Below, in pieces: positions 6,252-11,095 of a stretch of 11,095 bases of DNA. Location: assembly GCF_004168205.1 (NCBI RefSeq), contig NZ_RCYB01000067.1, positions 1 through 11,095 of the forward strand. Direction: 5' to 3'. The stretch is from Catenibacterium sp. co_0103 (lineage in GTDB: Bacteria; Bacillota_I; Bacilli_A; Erysipelotrichales; Coprobacillaceae). The notes below the pieces were generated by a model. The model was not told the DNA's origin and did not search any database. It worked only from the letters and a program-made list of their open reading frames with translations. Every line of letters starts with the position of its first letter. The first letter of the stretch is position 1. Made by a program: the position numbers and the translations under genes.

Positions 6252-7103
6252 TTAATCAACAGTTTTATTGTAAAATTCATCAGAATTCAATGTATTCTCA
6301 TAGTTGATAGCACATAAAGATGTAAAGAACAAATCAAAGATAAACTTAGTAGAAATACTGAAAATAACATCTCGTAATTTCACAAATGTCTCATTGCTTT
6401 CTGCCTTGATTGTATATGTGACACATTTAGAGATTGGTCCTTTATCATCTGGTGTAATAGCAATAGTTGTAATAGCTCTACGGCATAATATACGTGCATT
6501 ATCTAGAATATGTCGTTTATAGCCAGTTTTAGTAACCAAGATAACAACATGAGTTGATGGAACATTTAGACTAGCATGTACCTGTAAGTCCTGATTTTCA
6601 TACACATAAACTGGTTTGCCAATTGGCATCAAAATATGTTGCGCATAATGTGCAATATCTGCGTTCATATCTGTCGCAATAATATCAATTGCCTCACATT
6701 TATTTAATACATCAATAATTTCATCATATTGTGTAAGTGATATATTATTTTTTGTACGGGCGATTATATTATCATAAAGCTGTGCTGTTTTATTAATGCA
6801 TTCAAGTCCACTATCATTTTTGTTAAGTTCTACTTTAGGCATATGCATATCACGTAGTTTTAATACAATATCAAATTTGAAGTCATTAAAATTTGCATAA
6901 CCGAACTTTCTAGAAAGTCTCAATATAGATGTTGGATTAGAATAAGTCAAACGTGCCAATTCTCTTGAAGACATATAAGGCACCTGATCTAAATGTTCGA
7001 TAATATACTGACAGATTGATTTTTCAGCATCACTGAGTTTTTTATTTAATTCAATACCTTTCTGAAGGTTCCCTCCAGATTCTATAAGTTCATCTAATAA
7101 CAT
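6252..7103 (-). CDS. MurR/RpiR-family transcriptional regulator
   Basis: This is a 283-residue cytoplasmic regulator. Residues ~20-90 form the RpiR helix-turn-helix: LSDAEKSICQYIIEH, then SSRELARLTYSNPTSILRLSRKFGYANFNDFK, with the family's 'S..T..R..RKFGY..F..FK' pattern. Residues ~125-255 correspond to a SIS (sugar isomerase) sensor domain with its alternating strand-helix layout. The usual glycine/serine phosphosugar motifs are replaced (IIATDMNADIA, VTKTGYKRHI), so the ligand may differ from the family norm. It lies 67 bp downstream of the PTS EIIC gene on the same strand, with a terminator between. It probably controls that permease and is expressed by limited read-through or a weak promoter of its own. 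ATG 7103 is preceded by GGGAGG with 7 nt spacing. Confidence 0.88.
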   Translation of the reverse strand: MLLDELIESGGNLQKGIELNKKLSDAEKSICQYIIEHLDQVPYMSSRELARLTYSNPTSILRLSRKFGYANFNDFKFDIVLKLRDMHMPKVELNKNDSGLECINKTAQLYDNIIARTKNNISLTQYDEIIDVLNKCEAIDIIATDMNADIAHYAQHILMPIGKPVYVYENQDLQVHASLNVPSTHVVILVTKTGYKRHILDNARILCRRAITTIAITPDDKGPISKCVTYTIKAESNETFVKLRDVIFSISTKFIFDLFFTSLCAINYENTLNSDEFYNKTVD

Positions 7104-7126
7104 AACTTTTCCTCCCTTATACGCAT

Positions 7127-7160
7127 AAAAAAGGTACTTTCCCGCCTAGAAAGTACCTAG
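7127..7160 (-). terminator. Terminator between the EIIC gene and the RpiR-type regulator
   Basis: On the minus strand a perfect 10-bp stem (AGGTACTTTC 7158-7149, GAAAGTACCT 7141-7132) with a 7-nt loop runs into a stretch of T residues (complement of the A-run 7127-7132). It starts about 10 bp after the EIIC stop and ends some 20 bp before the regulator's ribosome site. It should lower regulator expression relative to the permease. Confidence 0.85.
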
Positions 7161-7170
7161 AAATGATTGA

Positions 7171-8580
7171 TTATTCAGCCTCAGACTGTTTAGCCTGATA
7201 CTTTTCGTAAGCAATCAAGAATGGTGTATAGATTACAACAGATAATGCGATAACGATTAACTGTGATAATGCACCCATTGGGTTAGCACCTGTACATATG
7301 AATCCAAAGAATACTGGTGGCATTGTCCAAGGTACTTCAAGTACGATCTTAGGACAGAATCCACTAGTAACTAATAGATAACCTACAACAAGTGTAACTA
7401 CTGGAGCTAAGATAAATGGAATATCTAGAATTGGGTTCAATACTAGAGGCATACCAAATGTCATAGTTTCGTTGATGTTGAATAAGGCTGGAACGACAGA
7501 GATACCAGCGATTGTTCTGTTATCTTCACGTCTAGAGAAGATAAAGATAGCGATAACTAAACCGATAGTAACACCAGAACCACCGAATTCACCAAACATT
7601 GATAACATAGTTAAGTTCATTACATATGGAATGTCCTTCTGAGCAGCACCTGCAGTAAATGCAGCTGTGTTAGCATATAGTAATGGTCTGAAGATTGGTT
7701 CCTTAACAGCATTAACCATGTTGTTACCATGAATACCTACGCACCAGAATAATGAGATAATTACATAAAGAATAGCAACTGCAAAGATGTTGTTACCAAT
7801 TAAGCTCTGTAATGGTTTCTGAACGACATTAAAGATTAATGCGTTTAATTCAGCACCAGTAGCTAACTGACATACTAATCCAATAGCACCAATAATGATT
7901 GCAGTTAGGCAAGTTGGAATTAATACTTCGAATGCACGAGCAACTCCAGGTGGAACCTGTTCAGGCATTCTGATCTTTAATGCATCATTCTTACGGAACA
8001 TGTTGTAGATTTCCATACCAACGATTGCAACAATTAAGCCTGTGAATAAACCAGTTGCAGCAGTGTAGTTATTTAAAATACCACTGTAAGTGAAGCTATC
8101 AGCTGTAATTTTATGCTTAGCAGCTTCACCAGTTACATTAATAAAATTACCTAAAGTATAACCATGAGATTTACCAGCTTTATCGATGAAAGAAGCAGAT
8201 AAATCTTTTGCAGCAAATGATGTAGGAGTAACCATCATCCATAAGATGAAGCCTAATACAGCTGGGAAAGCACCAGTTTCACCATTTGCTTCAGCAATTT
8301 CAGAAGCAAGTAACATAGTAACACTAATAGTAATACATGAGATTGTAGCATACTGCATAGCAGTAAAAATTGGGTTAAGAACTTTAAGTACCATAATTGG
8401 TTTCCATAAAGCACCTAAACCTGTTGTTTCGTTTACTAAAACGTTTGTCCAAAGAACACCAATGGCACCTGAGATAGTTGCAGGCATGAAGTTCTGGAAT
8501 GCATTCTTGATTGCATTCAAATACTTATTCTGACCACACCAAGCACCGACACGTCCTAGCTTATCAGCAAAAGCGTCCAT
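7171..8580 (-). CDS. PTS sugar transporter EIIC component, cellobiose/lactose (CelB/ChbC-like) family
   Basis: This 469-residue polytopic membrane protein has about ten hydrophobic segments. It is the sugar-translocating EIIC unit of a phosphoenolpyruvate phosphotransferase system. The family landmarks are CVGIHGNNMVNAVKEPI (the conserved His region) and NINETMTFGMPLVLNPILDIPF, which carries the Glu of the NINEP..FG.P sugar-binding motif with Pro replaced by Thr. The N-terminus (MDAFADKLGRVGAWCGQNKYLNAIKNAF) is also typical. Likely substrates are beta-glucosides or N,N'-diacetylchitobiose, but this is not readable from the sequence. No EIIA, EIIB or phospho-glycosidase gene flanks it, so phosphate must come from partners encoded elsewhere. 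ATG 8580 has GGGAGG 7 nt upstream. A palindrome, a promoter and a possible cre site lie upstream. Confidence 0.92.
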   Translation of the reverse strand: MDAFADKLGRVGAWCGQNKYLNAIKNAFQNFMPATISGAIGVLWTNVLVNETTGLGALWKPIMVLKVLNPIFTAMQYATISCITISVTMLLASEIAEANGETGAFPAVLGFILWMMVTPTSFAAKDLSASFIDKAGKSHGYTLGNFINVTGEAAKHKITADSFTYSGILNNYTAATGLFTGLIVAIVGMEIYNMFRKNDALKIRMPEQVPPGVARAFEVLIPTCLTAIIIGAIGLVCQLATGAELNALIFNVVQKPLQSLIGNNIFAVAILYVIISLFWCVGIHGNNMVNAVKEPIFRPLLYANTAAFTAGAAQKDIPYVMNLTMLSMFGEFGGSGVTIGLVIAIFIFSRREDNRTIAGISVVPALFNINETMTFGMPLVLNPILDIPFILAPVVTLVVGYLLVTSGFCPKIVLEVPWTMPPVFFGFICTGANPMGALSQLIVIALSVVIYTPFLIAYEKYQAKQSEAE

Positions 8581-8596
8581 TTAATTTCCTCCCTTT

Positions 8597-8617
8597 CAAG
8601 AGTTGGCGTAACTCTTG
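8597..8617 (-). promoter_or_regulatory. Perfect palindrome in the EIIC leader (candidate operator / 5' hairpin)
   Basis: CAAGAGTT (8597-8604) and AACTCTTG (8610-8617) are perfect 8-bp arms around a 5-bp centre. They lie a few nucleotides downstream of the predicted EIIC transcription start and 3 nt before the AGGGAGG ribosome site. It is a reasonable operator for the adjacent RpiR-type regulator and would also fold as a 5'-terminal mRNA hairpin. The function is inferred from position only. Confidence 0.5.
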
Positions 8618-8627
8618 TACAGGTACT

Positions 8628-8655
8628 ATTTTACACAATTTAAAATGTAAGTCCA
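8628..8655 (-). promoter_or_regulatory. Predicted promoter of the EIIC gene
   Basis: On the minus strand, TGGACT (8655-8650), a 16-bp spacer and TAAAAT (8633-8628) give an acceptable sigma-A promoter. Transcription would start near 8620-8624, leaving a leader of about 40 nt. Confidence 0.4.
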
Positions 8656-8669
8656 TGGATGCGCTATCA
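8656..8669 (-). promoter_or_regulatory. Possible cre (CcpA) site upstream of the EIIC promoter
   Basis: The 14-mer TGGATGCGCTATCA matches the Bacillus cre consensus TGWAARCGYTWNCW at 12 of 14 positions, including the central CG. Its reverse complement also scores 12 of 14. It abuts the predicted -35 box of a PTS gene, a sensible place for glucose repression. Single cre matches arise by chance, so this is tentative. Confidence 0.35.
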
Positions 8670-8838
8670 CGAGCACAATTGTTACAAAGAACTCTTTTTC
8701 ACATATCATTATCTTGTAAATATGATACAGTTATAATCTATTTACCAATGTACTTTCATTTCAATTATAGCCAATCACCCCTTATTTTGGAAAACTTTTT
8801 TTTAAACATTGATTATTTTCCATTATTAAAATGATGTA
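8670..8838. other. AT-rich middle of the divergent intergenic region
   Basis: This is the remainder of the 314-bp gap between the EIIC and EF-G-like genes. I see no coding frame with a ribosome site, no RNA gene and no strong hairpin, only A/T tracts such as the T-run 8796-8803. Confidence 0.4.
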
Positions 8839-8847
8839 TGATAAAAT
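8839..8847 (+). promoter_or_regulatory. Extended -10 promoter of the EF-G-like gene
   Basis: TGATAAAAT is an extended -10 element (TG, one base, TAAAAT 8842-8847). The -35 region (around 8818-8824) is poor, which an extended -10 can compensate for. The predicted start near 8854 leaves a leader of about 45 nt. Confidence 0.5.
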
Positions 8848-8900
8848 ATTCTTATAGATTTACATTACATAGAAGTGCATTAGAAAGGTGGTAGATGTTT

Positions 8901-10952
8901 ATGAGAGATTATCATGCGCACGAAATTGGAAATGTAGCTGTTTTAGGACATTCTGGATGTGGTAAGACAAGTATAGTAGAAACAATGGCTTACCGCGCTG
9001 GAGCAACTGGTCAGATTGGTAATATCCAAAGTGGTAATACAATTAGTGACTATAGTGCTGAGGAGATTGCACGTCAGTCTTCTGTTAATTTATCAATCGT
9101 TCCGATTGAATGGGATAACTGTAAGATTAATTTAATAGATGTTCCTGGTACTTTTGACTTCGTAGGTGAAACAGAAGCAGCTTTATCTGTTTGTGAATCT
9201 GCTTTAATTATTTGTCCAAGTTATGCTGGTATTTCAGCAGGTACAAAACAAGCAATGTATAAGGCAAGAGATAAAGGTAAGATCATCTATATTAATGGAT
9301 TAGATAATCCAAATAGCGATTATCCTACAAAGCTTCAGCAGTTAAAGGATACTTATGGTAAGGGTATTGCCCCAATACAGGTACCATTCATGGATAATAA
9401 TAAGATGGTTGGTTATGTCAATGTTGCAAAGATGGAAGGACGTATGTTTGAAAATGGTCAGACGCATGTTGCCCCTATTCCTGAAGATATGATGGATGAA
9501 GTATTACCAATCAAGGCAATGATTGATGAAGCCGTTGCGAATACAAGTGATGAATTACTTGAAAAATATTTAGAAGAAGAACCTTTCACAAAAGAAGAGA
9601 TTTCTAATGCATTAAGACAGGGTGTAACTGATGGTAGTTTGATCCCTGTACTTTGTGGTACTGATCGTATTGGTATTAGTATTATCTTAAATTCTATGTG
9701 TGCTTTCTTTGATTCAGCCAATCATCCAAAGAATGCACTTATTGTAAAGGATTTAAAGAAAGATGATGAAAAGATTTTAGAATGTAATGAAGATTCACCT
9801 ACAAGCTTATTTGTCTTCAAAACAATTACTGATCCATTTGTAGGTAAGACTTCTTATTTCAAAGTAACAAGTGGTACTTTATATACAGGTATGACTCTTT
9901 ATAATCCAAAAGAAAAAGAAGAAGAAAAGATTGTGAAGATTTATCAGCCTATGGGTAAGAACTTGATTGAAGTAGATAAACTTCATGCAGGGGAAATTGG
10001 TGCATTTACACGTTCAACTACGTGTCATACAAATGATACATTATGTGATCCACGTTATCCTATCCTTATTCCTGATACAGAATATTCTAAACCATATTAT
10101 AAGAAAGCAATCGTACCTCTTGGTAAGAGCAATGAAGAAAAGATTGCGAATGCGATTAATAGATTACTCGAAGAGGATCCTACTTTAGTTTATGAATATA
10201 ACGAAGAAACAAAGCAACAATGCTTATCTGGTATTGGTGATATTCATCTTGATACAGTGCTTAATAAATTAAAAACAAGATTTAAGGTAGAAGCAAAGTT
10301 TGAAGATGTCAAGATTCCTTATCGTGAAACAATCAAAAAGGAAGTCACTCAAAGAACAAGATATAAGAAACAGTCTGGTGGTCATGGACAGTTTGGTGAA
10401 GTAGAAATTACTTTCAAACCTTCTCGTGATTATGATAAGCCTTATATTTTTAAGGAAGAAGTATTTGGTGGTGCTGTACCTCGTACTTATTTCCCTGCTG
10501 TTGAAAAGGGACTTATTGAAAGTGTGAAAGCAGGATGCTTAGGTGGTTATCCAGTATTAGGTATTGAAGCAACTCTTATTGATGGTGCCTATCATTCTGT
10601 TGACTCTTCTGAAATGGCCTTTAAGACTGCAACATCTATGTGCTTCAAGGAAGCGATGCCTAAGGCAGATCCTGCATTACTTGAACCATATATGAAGATG
10701 AAGGTTATTATTGATGATGAGTTTACAGGTGATATTATGAGTCATTTAAATACATTACGTGCGAGAGTGATCGGTTCTGATGTATTTGAAGATGGCTTAA
10801 TTAAGATTATTGCAGAAGCACCTATGAGTGAAGTGATGAACTATGCAGTTGATCTTCGTTCTATGACTCAAGGTCAAGGTGTCTTTGAAATGGAATTCCT
10901 TGATTATGAATTTGCACCTGCAAATGTAGTAAAAAAGATTTTAAATAAATAA
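8901..10952 (+). CDS. Elongation factor G-like translation GTPase (EF-G paralogue)
   Basis: This cytoplasmic translation-factor GTPase has the EF-G domain order: G domain, beta-barrel II, domain III, domain IV with the SGGHGQFGEVEI loop (~490-500), and a C-terminal domain with PMSEVMNYAVDLRSMTQGQG. The P-loop is GHSGCGKT (16-23) instead of the AHIDAGKT of canonical EF-G. G3 is DVPGTFDF (80-87), and G4 reads NGLD (132-135) instead of NKxD. These features, with VNLSIVPIEW before G3, place it in the EF-G-like (EF-G2 type) group rather than the main translocase. Its cellular role is not established in most bacteria. I choose ATG 8901 (683 residues, MRDYHAHEIGNVAVLGHSG) because AGGTGG lies 9 nt upstream and relatives begin in this way; ATG 8895 has only 3 nt spacing. 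Confidence 0.9.
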   Translation: MRDYHAHEIGNVAVLGHSGCGKTSIVETMAYRAGATGQIGNIQSGNTISDYSAEEIARQSSVNLSIVPIEWDNCKINLIDVPGTFDFVGETEAALSVCESALIICPSYAGISAGTKQAMYKARDKGKIIYINGLDNPNSDYPTKLQQLKDTYGKGIAPIQVPFMDNNKMVGYVNVAKMEGRMFENGQTHVAPIPEDMMDEVLPIKAMIDEAVANTSDELLEKYLEEEPFTKEEISNALRQGVTDGSLIPVLCGTDRIGISIILNSMCAFFDSANHPKNALIVKDLKKDDEKILECNEDSPTSLFVFKTITDPFVGKTSYFKVTSGTLYTGMTLYNPKEKEEEKIVKIYQPMGKNLIEVDKLHAGEIGAFTRSTTCHTNDTLCDPRYPILIPDTEYSKPYYKKAIVPLGKSNEEKIANAINRLLEEDPTLVYEYNEETKQQCLSGIGDIHLDTVLNKLKTRFKVEAKFEDVKIPYRETIKKEVTQRTRYKKQSGGHGQFGEVEITFKPSRDYDKPYIFKEEVFGGAVPRTYFPAVEKGLIESVKAGCLGGYPVLGIEATLIDGAYHSVDSSEMAFKTATSMCFKEAMPKADPALLEPYMKMKVIIDDEFTGDIMSHLNTLRARVIGSDVFEDGLIKIIAEAPMSEVMNYAVDLRSMTQGQGVFEMEFLDYEFAPANVVKKILNK

Positions 10953-10954
10953 TG

Positions 10955-10990
10955 AAGCGAGGGAGTTCAATTTAAAACTCCCCCGCTTTT
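10955..10990 (+). terminator. Rho-independent terminator of the EF-G-like gene
   Basis: Arms 10956-10967 and 10976-10987 pair over 12 bp with one A-C mismatch and an 8-nt loop, followed by TTTTCT. It starts 3 bp past the stop codon. Confidence 0.82.
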
Positions 10991-11095
10991 CTATTGGAAC
11001 AATGATTGAAGATTGACTAAATGAACCTTTAATTTTTAAGGGGGGTCAATAAAAAACTCGCTTTAAATATTTGGGGGTTTCCACTTGTAAAGGGC
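10991..11095. other. Non-coding right edge, unassigned
   Basis: No frame with a ribosome site is visible. From about 11040 the composition changes abruptly, with G-runs (GGGGGG 11040-11045, TTGGGGGTTT around 11071-11080) in an otherwise A/T-rich spacer. It could be the end of a mobile element or the upstream region of a gene beyond the window. I cannot assign it. Confidence 0.3.

Noticed and set aside
8186..8834. Plus-strand frames antisense to and upstream of the EIIC gene
   Set aside because: They have no Shine-Dalgarno and low-complexity composition, and they overlap the EIIC coding region or its promoter, so they are chance frames.
9458..9721. Minus-strand 87-codon frame in the EF-G-like gene
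   Set aside because: It lies wholly inside a convincing translation-factor gene, and its peptide looks like a reverse-strand translation.
1..11095. CRISPR array, tRNA or rRNA gene, toxin-antitoxin pair or phage genes
   Set aside because: No regularly spaced repeats, cloverleaf-like segments, rRNA-like sequence or short paired genes were seen in either strand; the genes present are housekeeping and transport functions.

Overview
The window is AT-rich, uses TGA as a stop, and carries strong AGGAGG-type ribosome binding sites, T-rich hairpin terminators, PTS transport and a possible CcpA-type cre site. This points to a low-GC Firmicute. The overall style would suit a gut anaerobe of the Erysipelotrichia or Clostridia, but that is an inference; no rRNA or other marker gene is present to fix it.

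Layout. Positions 1-181 hold the 3' end of an IS110-like transposase (+), followed by a terminator. From 355 to 4800 a compact minus-strand operon, transcribed right to left, reads moaA - moaC - (MOSC-MogA fusion) - modB - modC - modA. It couples early and late molybdenum cofactor (Moco) steps to a molybdate ABC importer. Neighbouring genes overlap or sit 1 nt apart, which suggests translational coupling, and the operon ends in a hairpin at 327-349. MPT synthase (moaD/moaE), moeA and any molybdoenzyme are absent from the window, so the pathway must be completed elsewhere. The 177-bp divergent region 4801-4977 carries a candidate moaA promoter. Directly downstream of it is a perfect 10-bp inverted repeat whose outer bases (CGTTAT-N12-ATAACG) match the geometry of a ModE 'Mo-box'.

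A class I aminotransferase (4978-6207, +) is divergent from moaA and converges on an RpiR-type regulator (6252-7103, -), with a shared hairpin terminator between them. Upstream of the regulator on the same strand is an orphan cellobiose/lactose-family PTS EIIC permease (7171-8580, -), with a terminator between the two. No EIIA, EIIB or glycosidase accompanies it. The 314-bp gap 8581-8900 is a second divergent control region: on the EIIC side a promoter, a palindrome at the 5' end of the leader and a possible cre site; on the other side an extended -10 promoter for an EF-G-like translation GTPase (8901-10952, +) that ends in its own terminator. The last ~100 bp show no gene.

Most of the window is ordinary metabolism. 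The points worth a second look are the Mo-box-like operator, the shared 5'-terminal hairpin plus Shine-Dalgarno layout of the moaA and EIIC leaders, the degenerate sugar-binding site of the RpiR regulator, and the altered G4 motif in the EF-G paralogue.
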